From assembly GCF_014873915.1 (NCBI RefSeq), contig NZ_JADBEJ010000005.1:1798001-1862000 (forward strand): DNA of 64,000 nt, written 5' to 3'. The translations under genes and the position numbers were made by a program. The stretch's first letter is position 1. Each line of letters opens with the position of its first letter. The notes beneath the pieces were generated by a model. It made no database searches. It was not told where the DNA came from and saw only the letters and a list, made by a program, of their open reading frames with translations. The stretch comes from Amycolatopsis roodepoortensis (lineage in GTDB: Bacteria > Actinomycetota > Actinomycetes > Mycobacteriales > Pseudonocardiaceae). Below, piece by piece: positions 1-8,137 of this stretch.

Positions 1-249
1 ATCGGCCAAAGTGGCCCACAACGATCGCGAGAAGGCAACGGTCTCATCACGAGTGCCCTCACGTCGCAGCCGCGCGAACTCGCCGACCTTCTCGGCGCCG
101 AACAGCGCGCCCATGATGCCCTTGTCGTGTTCGCGGTAGTCGACGAAGTCCAGCAGGTCGCCCAGCACGATCAGCGCGTCGGCGCCGTCGCCCGCGCGTT
201 TGAGCGCGTCGGCGTTGCCGTGCACGTCCGACACCACGTGAACCCGCAT
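1..249 (-). CDS. Metallophosphoesterase, 3' part cut by window edge
   Basis: The ATG start is at 249 and 83 codons are visible before the gene runs off base 1. The N-terminus reads MRVHVVSDVHGN and about 20 residues later LIVLGDLLDF, which are the DxH and GDxxD metal-binding blocks of calcineurin-like phosphoesterases (YfcE/MJ0936 type). A two-metal phosphoesterase in the cytosol is expected; the substrate cannot be read from this part. It follows the SRPBCC gene on the same strand by 8 nt, so the two are probably one transcript. No signal peptide is present. Confidence 0.8.
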   Translation of the reverse strand, partial: MRVHVVSDVHGNADALKRAGDGADALIVLGDLLDFVDYREHDKGIMGALFGAEKVGEFARLRREGTRDETVAFSRSLWATLAD

Positions 250-257
250 GCTCTCCC

Positions 258-668
258 CTACTCGGCCCGGGGACCGACCCCGGGCTCGCGCCCGTCCTCG
301 AGGACCTCTTTGAGCCCGAGCGCGATCGCCTTGGCGGCACGGGCCCTGCGATCGAACTCCCGCCGCAGGTCACGGGCCTGGAGCGGACGAGGCTCCCCGT
401 CCGGACCGGCGGGCGTGGCGCGCAGGAAGTAGTGCAGCAAAGTGCCGTCGAGCACCGGCTCGAGCCAGACCTCCATGGTACCGATCAAGGCGCCGCGCAC
501 GGTCCAGCGCAGTCCTTGGTCGCCACGGTCGGTGTAGACCTCCAGGACGAGGTCCGGCCAGTAACGTGACCAAGATCGCGGATCGGCGAAGGCGGCGGCG
601 ACGGTGGAGGGCGGGACCACGATGAAGGTCTCGTCGACGATGTCGAGAGCTGGCGGCGCCTGGTTCAC
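258..668 (-). CDS. SRPBCC / polyketide cyclase-like protein
   Basis: A 136-residue protein starting at GTG 668. The opening VDETFIVVPPSTVAAAF and the following WSRYWPDL match the first strand and helix of START/SRPBCC hydrophobic-pocket proteins, whose usual length is 130-160 residues. The C-terminal half is a long basic helix (RREFDRRARAAKAIALGLK) as in this fold. Ligand unknown; family members bind or modify lipids and polyketides. It is divergent from the fadD15-like gene at 794, with a 125-nt shared promoter region, and leads into the metallophosphoesterase gene 8 nt downstream. Confidence 0.75.
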   Translation of the reverse strand: MNQAPPALDIVDETFIVVPPSTVAAAFADPRSWSRYWPDLVLEVYTDRGDQGLRWTVRGALIGTMEVWLEPVLDGTLLHYFLRATPAGPDGEPRPLQARDLRREFDRRARAAKAIALGLKEVLEDGREPGVGPRAE

Positions 669-738
669 AGCGGCAGAATGTCATGCCCTGGGTATGGCCG
701 ATTCGTCAGCATGGTCTTAAGGTGCACGGCACGCTAAG

Positions 739-762
739 TTGACTGGCGGGTAACACCGGTCA
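739..762. promoter_or_regulatory. Possible promoter/operator before fadD15-like gene
   Basis: TTGACT (739-744), a plausible -35 hexamer, overlaps an imperfect dyad TGACTGG (740-746) and CCGGTCA (756-762) with a 9-nt spacer. It lies 32 nt before the GTG start at 794. No convincing -10 follows at 17 nt, so this is only a candidate site for a fatty-acid-responsive repressor. Confidence 0.3.
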
Positions 763-793
763 CACCACTTGCACGCGAACACGGAGGTTCCTC

Positions 794-2584
794 GTGCGCG
801 AATACAGCGCCCCCGCCGCCACTCCGGTGAACGACGACGAAAATCTCGCCGACGTCGTCTGGGCGAACGCCGAGCGGTTCTCCGATGTGGTGAGTTTCCG
901 CCGCCAGGTCGACGGTACCTGGTTGGACGTCACCGCCAAAGACTTCGCCGCCCAGGTTCTGGCCGTGGCCAAGGGAATGGCCGAGGCCGGCATCGCTCCG
1001 GGCGACCGGATCGGGCTCATGTCGAAGACCCGCTACGAATGGACCCTGATCGATTTCGCGATCTGGGCCGCCGGCGCGGTCACCGTCCCGATCTACGACA
1101 CGTCTTCGGCCGAACAGGTCCACTGGATCCTCTCGGACTCGGCCGCGAAGGCCGTGTTCGTCGAGACCGACGAACACGTCGCCACGCTGGAGACCGTCAA
1201 GGGCCGTCTCGACGCCCTGGAGCACACCTGGCAGATCGAGGGAGGCGCCGTCGAGCGCCTCACCGAGCAGGGCACCGGGCTCAGCGACGACGACCTGCAC
1301 GAGCGGCGCCGCACGGTGAAGGCCGGCGACCTGGCCACGATCGTGTACACCTCGGGCACCACCGGCCGCCCCAAGGGTGTCGAGCTGACCCACCGGAACC
1401 TCCTCGCCGAGATCCGCGCCGACATCGCCGCGTTCCCGCAGCTGATGGAGCAGGGCAACTCGCTGCTGGTGTTCCTGCCGCTCGCGCACGTCCTCGCCCG
1501 CGCCATCGCGGTGACCGCGCTCAGCGCGCGGGTGACCCTCGGGCACACGTCGGACGTCAAGAACCTCGTCGCCGACCTCGGCACCTTCCGGCCGACGTTC
1601 GTCGTCGCCGTGCCCCGGGTGTTCGAGAAGGTCTACAACGGCGCGAAGCAGAAGGCGCACGGTGACGGCAAGGGCAAGATCTTCGACGCCGCCGAAGCCA
1701 CCGCCGTCGCGTACAGCCAGGCCCAGGACACCGGCGGCGCCGGGCTGGGCCTCAAGATCAAGCACGCGCTGTTCGACAAGCTGGTGTTCACCAAGCTGCG
1801 CGCGGCCCTCGGCGGCCGGTGCGTGGCCGCGGTGTCCGGCGGTGCCCCGCTCGGCGTGCGGCTCGCGCACTTCTTCCGCGGCATCGGCGTCCCGGTGTTC
1901 GAGGGCTACGGCCTGACCGAGACGTCCGCCGCCGCCTGCGTCGGCACCCAGGACGGTTTCCGCGTCGGCACCGTGGGCCGTCCGGTCGCCGGGACCTCGG
2001 TGCGGATCGCCGAAGACGGCGAGATCCTGCTCAAGGGCGACGTCGTCTTCGGCGGCTACTTCAACAACCCCGAAGCGACCGCCGAAGCGCTCGAAGACGG
2101 CTGGTTCCACACCGGCGACCTCGGCGAGCTGGACCGGGACGGGTTCCTCAAGATCACCGGCCGCAAGAAGGAGATCATCGTGACCGCGGGCGGCAAGAAC
2201 GTCGCCCCGTCCGGGCTCGAGGACACCATCAAGGCCAGCCCGCTGGTCAGCCAGGCGATGGTCGTCGGCGACCAGCGGCCGTTCATCGGCGCGCTGATCA
2301 CCATCGACGAGGAGTACTTCCCGTCGTGGAAGTCTCAGCACGGCAAGCCCGCCGACGCCTCGGTGTCCGACCTGGCCGACGACGCCGAGCTGCGCGCCGA
2401 GATCCAGACGGCCGTCGATCAGGCCAACAGCGCGGTTTCGCAGGCCGAGGCGATCAAGAAGTTCACGATCCTCTCGAAGGACTTCACCGAGGCCGGCGGC
2501 GAGATCACGCCGAGCCTGAAGCTGAAGCGCAACATCGTGAACAAGAACTACGCGACCGACATCGAGGCCCTGTACAAGAAGTAG
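794..2584 (+). CDS. fadD15: Long-chain fatty-acid-CoA ligase, FadD15 type
   Basis: A 596-residue AMP-forming acyl-CoA synthetase. Visible motifs in order: the phosphate loop YTSGTTGRPKG near residues 184-194, GYGLTETSA near 370, the hinge region FHTGDLGELD near 440, and TGRKKEIIVTAGGKN near 455-466 with the C-terminal catalytic lysine region. The length (about 600) and the long inserted helix before the acyl pocket fit the bacterial FadD15/ACSL subgroup, which activates long-chain fatty acids to CoA esters on the inner membrane face. The GTG at 794 is preceded by GGAGG at 783-787. A strong palindrome follows the stop codon by one base and probably ends the transcript. Confidence 0.9.
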   Translation: MREYSAPAATPVNDDENLADVVWANAERFSDVVSFRRQVDGTWLDVTAKDFAAQVLAVAKGMAEAGIAPGDRIGLMSKTRYEWTLIDFAIWAAGAVTVPIYDTSSAEQVHWILSDSAAKAVFVETDEHVATLETVKGRLDALEHTWQIEGGAVERLTEQGTGLSDDDLHERRRTVKAGDLATIVYTSGTTGRPKGVELTHRNLLAEIRADIAAFPQLMEQGNSLLVFLPLAHVLARAIAVTALSARVTLGHTSDVKNLVADLGTFRPTFVVAVPRVFEKVYNGAKQKAHGDGKGKIFDAAEATAVAYSQAQDTGGAGLGLKIKHALFDKLVFTKLRAALGGRCVAAVSGGAPLGVRLAHFFRGIGVPVFEGYGLTETSAAACVGTQDGFRVGTVGRPVAGTSVRIAEDGEILLKGDVVFGGYFNNPEATAEALEDGWFHTGDLGELDRDGFLKITGRKKEIIVTAGGKNVAPSGLEDTIKASPLVSQAMVVGDQRPFIGALITIDEEYFPSWKSQHGKPADASVSDLADDAELRAEIQTAVDQANSAVSQAEAIKKFTILSKDFTEAGGEITPSLKLKRNIVNKNYATDIEALYKK

Positions 2585-2585
2585 G

Positions 2586-2650
2586 CCAAAGTACGTGAAG
2601 GCCCCCTTCACTGCGTCTAGCGCAGTGAAGGGGGCCTTCACGTACTTTGG
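2586..2650. repeat. Family B palindrome, terminator-like (30-bp stem)
   Basis: Perfect inverted repeat: 30-nt arms at 2586-2615 and 2621-2650 around the loop TCTAG. It begins one base after the fadD15 stop and lies between two convergent genes. Inside each arm is a smaller palindrome, GTGAAGG-CCC-CCTTCAC on the left and GTGAAGG-GGG-CCTTCAC on the right, so it can also fold as two short hairpins. No T-tract follows. The same core recurs at 35556, 54680 and 62006. Confidence 0.85.
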
Positions 2651-2666
2651 CGGATCCTGGCTGGGT

Positions 2667-2689
2667 GTTGCGAAAGTGGCTTTCGCAAC
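2667..2689. repeat. Half copy of family A palindrome
   Basis: One 23-nt hairpin: GTTGCGAAAG, loop TGG, CTTTCGCAAC. It equals the right half of the full family A element seen at 5181, 13937, 35294, 35471 and 62099. The partner half is missing, which suggests decay or a single-unit form. Confidence 0.75.
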
Positions 2690-2834
2690 GGCGGGCCGGG
2701 ATGGTGACTGAAGTGCCCTCTCACCGCCTGCCATGCAGGAAAAGCACCCTTCCCCACGCGCAGAAGCCCTTCCCCTCGCCTCAATACACAGAACGGACTT
2801 CCGCCCCCCTGGCCATCCACTGTGGACAGAACCG

Positions 2835-2886
2835 CCCCGAAGGTCACCTTTGAGACGTTGAGCGTCCCGAAGGTGCCCTTCAGGAC
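2835..2886. repeat. Degenerate bipartite palindrome
   Basis: Two small hairpins in inverted order: the left contains CGAAGG-TCA-CCTTTG and the right GTCCCGAAGG-TGC-CCTTCAGGAC. The two halves are imperfect inverted copies of each other. The layout equals families A and B but the sequence is intermediate, so it may be a diverged member. It lies 26 nt beyond the stop of the FAD monooxygenase gene, on its downstream side. Confidence 0.55.
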
Positions 2887-2912
2887 ACCCCGCCTGCGCG
2901 GCGAAGCGTCCT

Positions 2913-4007
2913 TCAGCCGATTTTCGCGTCCCACTCGATGTGGTGCCGGTACAGCCAGTTCCGGTCCCGGTCGGAAGTCGTCCCCGACGACACCGCCGCG
3001 CTGCTCGCCACCAGCTCCTCCACCCGCGCCCGCCGCAGCCGCTCGTAGGCCGCGAATGCCGTTGGGGCGTCGGGAAGATCCCGCAGGCACTGCGCCAGCA
3101 CGACACTGTCCTCCAACGCCATCGACGCGCCCTGCCCCGCGGCGGGCGAGGCCGCGTGCGCCGCGTCGCCCACGAGCACCATCGACTCGGTGAACCACAC
3201 CGGCGTCGAGGGCACGTCGTAGGAATGCCCACCGAAGACGTCGTCCCCCGTGGACTCGATGATTTCCGCGGCGGGCAACGGTTCCCCCTCGAAAGCGGCG
3301 AAAGCGGCCGAGCGCCATTCGGCCGGTGACAGGCCCGAGCGCACTCCCTCGGCCGTGGGAAGCCGCGCGAACCAGTACGTCGCGCCGTCGGGCGTGCTTG
3401 TGTAGCCGAAGAAGGCGTGCAGGCTCTGAATCATCCGATAGAGGGACGGCGCCTGAGGGATGCCGGGGTCGGTCGTGTAGCCGTAGACGACGTCGAGGCC
3501 CGTCGAGCGCGGCGGCGGGCAGTCCGGGTCGATGATGGTCCGGACGACCGAGCGCAGCCCGTCGGCGCCGATCAGGATGTCGCCCTCGGCCACGGAACCG
3601 TCCTCGAAACGAGCGGCCCCCGGTGTGGCGGAGACCAGCCGTTTCCCGCGCTCGAAGGCGATCCCGCGCGAGATCGCCTCCTCCTGCAGCGCGCGGTAGA
3701 GCGCCGCTCGCGTCATCGTGCGCGGCCCGGCGAGACCGTCGATGTCGAAGGAACGCCGTTCGACCGTCCGCCCGTCCGGGGTCACGAGTTCGAGGCCCAC
3801 CGCCTCGAAGGACTTGTCGATCACCGGCCCCTCGGCGCCGATCGCGCGCAGGGCGTCCATGCCGTTGTGCATGATCGTCAGGAACGCGCCCGCGTCTTCG
3901 CCGCCGGAGGGATACGCCTCGTGGACGCTCGCCTCGATCCCGGCCCGCTGCAACGCCATCGCGGTCACCGTGCCCGAGACGCCGCCGCCGATGATCACAG
4001 CCTTCAC
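2913..4007 (-). CDS. FAD-dependent monooxygenase (PHBH fold)
   Basis: A 364-residue flavoprotein, GTG start at 4007. Residues 4-12 give the Rossmann dinucleotide motif IIGGGVSG. A DG motif (ILIGADGLRS) lies in the middle and the second FAD motif GDAAHAASPAAGQGAS near 280-295, the classic order of aromatic-ring hydroxylases of the p-hydroxybenzoate hydroxylase family. These enzymes use NAD(P)H and O2 to hydroxylate or epoxidise small organic substrates; the substrate here is unknown. It stands alone, convergent with fadD15 and separated from the ferritin-like gene by 65 nt. The short C-terminal end without a thioredoxin-like extension suggests a single-component enzyme. Confidence 0.85.
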   Translation of the reverse strand: MKAVIIGGGVSGTVTAMALQRAGIEASVHEAYPSGGEDAGAFLTIMHNGMDALRAIGAEGPVIDKSFEAVGLELVTPDGRTVERRSFDIDGLAGPRTMTRAALYRALQEEAISRGIAFERGKRLVSATPGAARFEDGSVAEGDILIGADGLRSVVRTIIDPDCPPPRSTGLDVVYGYTTDPGIPQAPSLYRMIQSLHAFFGYTSTPDGATYWFARLPTAEGVRSGLSPAEWRSAAFAAFEGEPLPAAEIIESTGDDVFGGHSYDVPSTPVWFTESMVLVGDAAHAASPAAGQGASMALEDSVVLAQCLRDLPDAPTAFAAYERLRRARVEELVASSAAVSSGTTSDRDRNWLYRHHIEWDAKIG

Positions 4008-4072
4008 CGCTGACCCCCTGTCGTGTCGCCGTCACCCGAACCTACCGGGAAACGGCGACCCGACGGAGAGGG

Positions 4073-5020
4073 TTACGCGCCGCCGCTGGCGACGATGTCG
4101 CCGTTGACCCCCTTGGGGAAGAACCCGCCCTCCTTCACCGGGCCGGGGTTCAGGTAGACGACGTTCAGCACCCGGTCGGCGCCGCGGCCGAAGCAGATGC
4201 CGTTGGCGTCGGCGGGCACGATGTTGGCCTGGTTGCCGAGCAGGATGCCCTGGTCGTCGTCGCCTGGGCCGTCGAGAGTGTCGCGGGCGTTGGAGATCTT
4301 GGCCGCCGCGTCACCGAGACCGCGGTCGAACAGCGAGGTCCGGATGGTGGCGGCGTGATAGGCCTCGGCCGCCAGGATGCCCGCGGCCGCGTCCAGGAAC
4401 GTCTTGTTGGTGATCAGCGGCGCGGCACCCTTGTAGGCAGTCACGCCGACGTCCTCGAACAGGAACGCCGCCAGCAGGAAGTTCTTCTCGTTGGCGAACG
4501 GGTCGAACTGCTGGTACTCGCTGATCAGCCCGGCCGCGCGGGCGGCGGCGGTGAAGCTGTTCTTCAGATCGATCTCGGGCCGCGACACCGCGGCCTCGCC
4601 CAGCGCGCCGCGCAGGAACTTGACGTGCGCGACCTCGTCGCCCGCGATCTCCTTCGCGAACTGGTGCAGCGTCTTGTCGTGGAACATGACCTTCTTGCCG
4701 CCGACGACGCCACCCTGGGCACCGACGCCACCGGTGAGGTCGTCCGGCAGCCCGCGGCCGTGGACGGCGAAGGAGTAGAACTCGGCTTCGAGGTACTCCA
4801 GATTGAGCGCGAAGTTGAGCACGGCCGCATCACTAGGGGCTTCCGCGGCGGCAGCGGCCTCACCCGTCGCCGATGCGGACGAAGTGGCCTGCACCCCGAG
4901 GTAGGTCGCGCCGACCACACCGAGCCCCGCCGCGCCCGCGGCCTTCAGGAACCGGCGGCGATCCGTGCGGTTCTCGGCGCTGCGCGAGATCAGGGTACGA
5001 ACGAAGGGCTTTCCGAACAC
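4073..5020 (-). CDS. Tat-exported ferritin-like domain protein
   Basis: 315 residues from GTG 5020, chosen because AGAGGA lies 7 nt upstream; a longer frame has no such site. A twin-arginine signal is clear: RRRFLKAAGAAGLG at residues 21-34, hydrophobic run, then a small-residue linker. After it comes a ferritin-like four-helix domain (PF13668 type): VLNFALNLEYLEAEFYSFAV with ExxE-style ligands, then GDEVAHVKFLRGALG. Such exported proteins carry metal or act in oxidative stress outside the membrane; the exact job is unknown. Export by Tat implies folding, and possibly cofactor loading, in the cytosol. A family A palindrome separates it from the upstream aminotransferase gene. Confidence 0.8.
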   Translation of the reverse strand: MFGKPFVRTLISRSAENRTDRRRFLKAAGAAGLGVVGATYLGVQATSSASATGEAAAAAEAPSDAAVLNFALNLEYLEAEFYSFAVHGRGLPDDLTGGVGAQGGVVGGKKVMFHDKTLHQFAKEIAGDEVAHVKFLRGALGEAAVSRPEIDLKNSFTAAARAAGLISEYQQFDPFANEKNFLLAAFLFEDVGVTAYKGAAPLITNKTFLDAAAGILAAEAYHAATIRTSLFDRGLGDAAAKISNARDTLDGPGDDDQGILLGNQANIVPADANGICFGRGADRVLNVVYLNPGPVKEGGFFPKGVNGDIVASGGA

Positions 5021-5180
5021 GAGTGGTTCCTCTCGTCTTTGCGGTGCACACCCACCCACTCGGACGTTCGGAACCACCCGTGACCCGGATTGGAGAAGAT
5101 CTCGAATTTATTTCTTCGTCGCCGTCTTGGTCAAGGAACCGCAGATCAAGGGCTCGCGAGTGGCCGCGTCACCTCAGCCG

Positions 5181-5237
5181 GTGTCGCGAAAGCCACTTTC
5201 GGGACGTCAGATGTCGCGAAAGTGGCTTTCGCGACAC
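5181..5237. repeat. Family A bipartite palindrome
   Basis: Inverted repeat with 25-nt arms at 5181-5205 and 5213-5237, one mismatch. Each arm is itself a hairpin: GTCGCGAAAG-CCA-CTTTCGGGAC on the left, GTCGCGAAAG-TGG-CTTTCGCGAC on the right. It lies downstream of the aminotransferase gene and upstream of the ferritin-like gene, both on the minus strand. Confidence 0.85.
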
Positions 5238-5261
5238 GCCACCCTTGCCTTCGGCTCGAAC

Positions 5262-6506
5262 TTATTTCTTCGTCGCCGCGGCAAGGCGGACGCAGACGGC
5301 GAGCCCGCGGATGGCCTCTTCGACTTCGGCCAGCTCGGGGTACGTCGGCGCGATGCGGATGACGGCGTCCTCGGGGTCGTCGCCGTACGGGTGGGTCGCG
5401 CCGGCCGGGGTCAGGGCGATCCCCGCCTCCTTGGCCAGCCGCACGACCTCCTTGGCGGTCCCGGACGGCACGGTCAGCGAGATGAAGTACCCGCCGGTCG
5501 GCTTGGTCCAGGACGCGAGGCCCGATTCGCCCAGTTCCTTGGTCAGGATCTCGTCGACGGCCGCGAACTTCGGCCCGATCAGCTCGGCGTGCTTGCGCAT
5601 GTGCTCGCGGACGCCGTCCTCGTCGCGCAGGAACTGCGCGTGGCGGAGCTGGTTGACCTTGTCCGGGCCGATGGTCCGCTTGCCGATGAGGCCGGTCCAC
5701 CAGGCCAGGTTCGCCTCGGAGGCGCCGAAGAAGCCGACACCGCCACCCGCGTAGGTGACCTTCGAGGTGGAGCCGAAGACGAACACGCGGTCGGCGTTGC
5801 CCGCCTCGGTGGCCAGCGCGAGCAGGTCCGCCAGCGGCGCCTCTTCGTCGGTGAGGTGGTGCACGGCGTAGGCGTTGTCCCAGAAGATCCGGAAGTCCGG
5901 GGCGGCTGTGGTCATCGTCGCGAGGCGGCGCACGGTGTCTTCGCTGTAGGTGACGCCGGTCGGGTTGCTGTACTTCGGCACGCACCAGATGCCCTTGACC
6001 GCGGCGTCCTCGGCGACGAGGCGCTCGACGACCTCCATGTCCGGGCCGGTCTCGGTGAGCGGCACCTGGATCAGCTCGATCCCGAAGCGCTCGGCCAGCG
6101 CGAAGTGACGGTCGTAACCCGGCACGGGGCACAGGAACTTGACGCTCGGCTCGTCGGCCCAGCGGCGCTCGGCGCCCGGGAGCTTGCTGAGGAAGGCCTG
6201 CACGATCGAGTCGTGCATCAGCTCCAGGCTGGAGTTGCCCGCGGCGAGCAGCTGCTCGGCCGGGACCTGCAGCGGCCCGGCGAAGATGCGGCGGAGCTCG
6301 GGCAGACCCTTGAGGCCGCCGTAGTTGCGGACGTCCGTGCCGTCTTCGGCCTTGCGCACGTCTCCGGGGAGGGCGAGCAGCCCGTCGGCGAGGTCCAGCT
6401 GGCGGGGGGACGGCTTGCCGCGGGTGATGTCCAGGGAGAGGCCACGGTCGACGAGGGCCGCGTAGTCGCGGCGGGCGCTCTCGACATCGACAGGTGCAGT
6501 GGTCAT
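5262..6506 (-). CDS. Class I aminotransferase (aspartate aminotransferase-like, PF12897 group)
   Basis: 414 residues from ATG 6506 (MTTAPVDVESARRDY). The fold type I PLP site is visible: YSNPTGVTYS in the middle, the Asp block FRIFWDNAYAVH, and FGSTSKVTYAGGGVG with the Schiff-base lysine near K249. The sequence pattern LSLDITRGKPSP at the start is typical of the actinobacterial aspartate aminotransferase-like group that resembles MocR aminotransferase domains. Expected reaction: amino-group transfer from aspartate or a related amino acid to 2-oxoglutarate in the cytosol. A TAGCGT element only 5 nt before the ATG suggests a leaderless transcript. A family A palindrome follows its stop. Confidence 0.85.
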   Translation of the reverse strand: MTTAPVDVESARRDYAALVDRGLSLDITRGKPSPRQLDLADGLLALPGDVRKAEDGTDVRNYGGLKGLPELRRIFAGPLQVPAEQLLAAGNSSLELMHDSIVQAFLSKLPGAERRWADEPSVKFLCPVPGYDRHFALAERFGIELIQVPLTETGPDMEVVERLVAEDAAVKGIWCVPKYSNPTGVTYSEDTVRRLATMTTAAPDFRIFWDNAYAVHHLTDEEAPLADLLALATEAGNADRVFVFGSTSKVTYAGGGVGFFGASEANLAWWTGLIGKRTIGPDKVNQLRHAQFLRDEDGVREHMRKHAELIGPKFAAVDEILTKELGESGLASWTKPTGGYFISLTVPSGTAKEVVRLAKEAGIALTPAGATHPYGDDPEDAVIRIAPTYPELAEVEEAIRGLAVCVRLAAATKK

Positions 6507-6683
6507 GCCTAACGCTAAACCCGGGGGCGGTCCGGCGTGAGACGAGGGTGGCCCTAGGCCCCGCGCGCACAAGATCCGATAACGGTTCCGGCGTGTTTTT
6601 CAGCGATCGTAACGAGTCCGAATCCCCTATTTCCCCGCCGCCTTTTCCCGCATTCTCGGCAGCACGAGGAAAAGGGGAGAGAA

Positions 6684-7157
6684 ATGGGAGCGAAGAAATG
6701 GGCGGCGGTGACGCTGCTGGCGGCGGGCACGCTGGCCGCCTGCGCGGTACCGAATCAAGGAACGGCCATGCCCGCCGTCACGGTGACCGCTCCGCCGGAC
6801 ACGATCGTGATCCAGCCACCCGCGGTCGCGGCCCCGCCGCAGACGGTTTATGTCGCACCCGCGGTTCCCGTGGCGCGAACGGTGATCGCCTTCTACGACG
6901 CGATCAACCGGCGTGATTTCCCCACCGCGTGGAATCTCGGCGGGCAACGGCTGGCGAAAGGCGGCACTTATGCCTCCTGGGCCAATGGATACGCGTCGAC
7001 TTCGTGGGCCGACGTCACCGTGCGGAGCGTGAGCGGGAACACCGTGTACGTCGACCTTTCGGCTCGGCAGACCGACGGTTCTCTGCGTACTTTCTCCGGT
7101 TCCTACACCGTTTCCGGCGGCACGATCACCGGCGCGAACATGAAACGCCTCTCCTGA
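6684..7157 (+). CDS. Small lipoprotein with NTF2-like C-terminal domain
   Basis: 157 residues. The ATG at 6684 has AGGGGAGAG just upstream. The N-terminus is a lipoprotein signal, TLLAAGTLAAC with the lipobox cysteine at residue 20. A proline-rich linker follows (to about residue 58), then VARTVIAFYDAINRRDFPTAW, the first helix of SnoaL/NTF2-like folds, and a beta-rich end with TYASWANGYASTSW. It is probably anchored outside the membrane; ligand unknown. Its stop codon abuts that of the Mce-associated gene on the other strand (TGA/TCA), with no room for a terminator. Confidence 0.75.
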   Translation: MGAKKWAAVTLLAAGTLAACAVPNQGTAMPAVTVTAPPDTIVIQPPAVAAPPQTVYVAPAVPVARTVIAFYDAINRRDFPTAWNLGGQRLAKGGTYASWANGYASTSWADVTVRSVSGNTVYVDLSARQTDGSLRTFSGSYTVSGGTITGANMKRLS

Positions 7158-7652
7158 TCACAGCGGGGTCAGCCGGGAGATCTTCCACCGGCCGTCGACG
7201 CGCTGCGCGGTGACCGAAAGCTGCGAGACCGTCGACTGCGGCGCGCCGCCACCGGCGGTCATCGTCTGCTGGTCGAGGAACAGCAGCACCTCGGCCTGGT
7301 CGCCACGCAGGGACCGGACACCCAGCGACCGGACCGTCGTCGTCCGCACGAGCTTCTGTTCTTCGGCCCGTTTCCGCGCCGACGCGAACTGGTCCCGGTA
7401 CTGTCCGGTCGCCTCGCCGGTCAGCACCTCGCCCGCGGCCCGCTCGGTTCGCGCCAAGTTGCTGTAGTCGTAGGAGAAGACGGCCTTCACCCCGGCGCCG
7501 ACCTGGTCCGCGACCTCGGCCGTGGCGGCCTGGTCCACCAGTGCCGCGTTGCCGTCCGAGCCCAGCGAGGACGCCTGGAGGCCGAACCACACCGCGCAGC
7601 CGGTGGCCACCACGATGATCGCGAGCAGGATCCGCGGGAGGCGTCCGGTCAT
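7158..7652 (-). CDS. Mce-associated membrane protein (mam4B-like)
   Basis: 164 residues, last gene of the mce4 operon. One N-terminal membrane helix (ILLAIIVVATGCAVWFGL), then an extracytoplasmic domain with the pattern VFSYDYSNLARTERAAGEVLTG, shared by Mce-associated (Mas) proteins. The end VSQLSVTAQRVDGRWKISRLTPL is the usual NTF2-like last strand. In M. tuberculosis the equivalents are Rv3493c/Rv3492c, thought to stabilise the Mce4 transporter. It overlaps the previous gene by 4 nt, so the two are translationally coupled. Confidence 0.85.
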   Translation of the reverse strand: MTGRLPRILLAIIVVATGCAVWFGLQASSLGSDGNAALVDQAATAEVADQVGAGVKAVFSYDYSNLARTERAAGEVLTGEATGQYRDQFASARKRAEEQKLVRTTTVRSLGVRSLRGDQAEVLLFLDQQTMTAGGGAPQSTVSQLSVTAQRVDGRWKISRLTPL

Positions 7653-8137
7653 GATCCCGCCGCCTGGACCGCGCTGACCTTCCAGCCGCCCTCGACCCGC
7701 TGGTAGTCCACGGTCAGCCTGCTCACCTTGGGCGCGGCCGAGCCGCCGCCGGTACTGACCCGCACGTCCAGCACGGCCATCAGCCGCGCCGTCCCGGCGA
7801 CGGCGTCGAGTTCGGTGACCGCGGCCTGTTTGAGCTCGGCGGTCGCGACGGTCTTGCTCGCGTTCGCCCGGTCGATCTGGATCTGCCGGTCACCGGTGAG
7901 GTCCTTGCCGAGCCGTCCCGTCGTGACGCCGAGCCAGCGGTCGACGTCCTGCGCGCCGCTGCGGTAGTCGATCGTGTTGAGCACTTCGAGCTGGCCGGAC
8001 GCGGCGGCCAGGACGGCTTCGCGTTCTCTGCCGCGCGCCAGGCCGTCGTCACGGGCGGCGCTCCACCACGACCAGCCGAACCAGGCGGCCGCCAGGACCG
8101 CCAGCGCGGCGACGACGGTGAGGGCACGGGTGAGCAC
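7649..8137 (-). CDS. Mce-associated membrane protein (mam4A-like)
   Basis: 162 residues from GTG 8137. The gene has one N-terminal membrane helix (LTVVAALAVLAAAWFGWSW) and a periplasm-side NTF2-like domain with NTIDYRSGAQDVDRWLGVTTG, the Mas signature of a Tyr-containing helix followed by a Gly-rich turn. Its GTG shares its first base with the mce4F stop (TAGTG) and its own end overlaps the next Mas gene by 4 nt. It probably helps assemble the Mce4 steroid importer. The closing VDYQRVEGGWKVSAVQ resembles that of its neighbour, so the pair probably arose by duplication. Confidence 0.85.
   Translation of the reverse strand: MLTRALTVVAALAVLAAAWFGWSWWSAARDDGLARGREREAVLAAASGQLEVLNTIDYRSGAQDVDRWLGVTTGRLGKDLTGDRQIQIDRANASKTVATAELKQAAVTELDAVAGTARLMAVLDVRVSTGGGSAAPKVSRLTVDYQRVEGGWKVSAVQAAGS

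Larger units (their letters stand above)
2585..2912. other. Gene-free spacer with stacked palindromes
   Basis: The 328 bp between convergent fadD15-like and FAD-monooxygenase genes hold no believable gene. They carry the family B palindrome (2586-2650), a half element of family A (2667-2689) and a decayed bipartite palindrome (2835-2886). The stretch 2700-2830 shows nothing I can name. Confidence 0.7.

Noticed and set aside
734..3232. Long open frame on the minus strand opposite the acyl-CoA ligase
   Set aside because: It mirrors codon bias of the plus-strand ligase, is rich in low-complexity Arg/Gly/Val residues, and runs through two palindromes. The plus-strand gene has all ligase motifs and a ribosome site.
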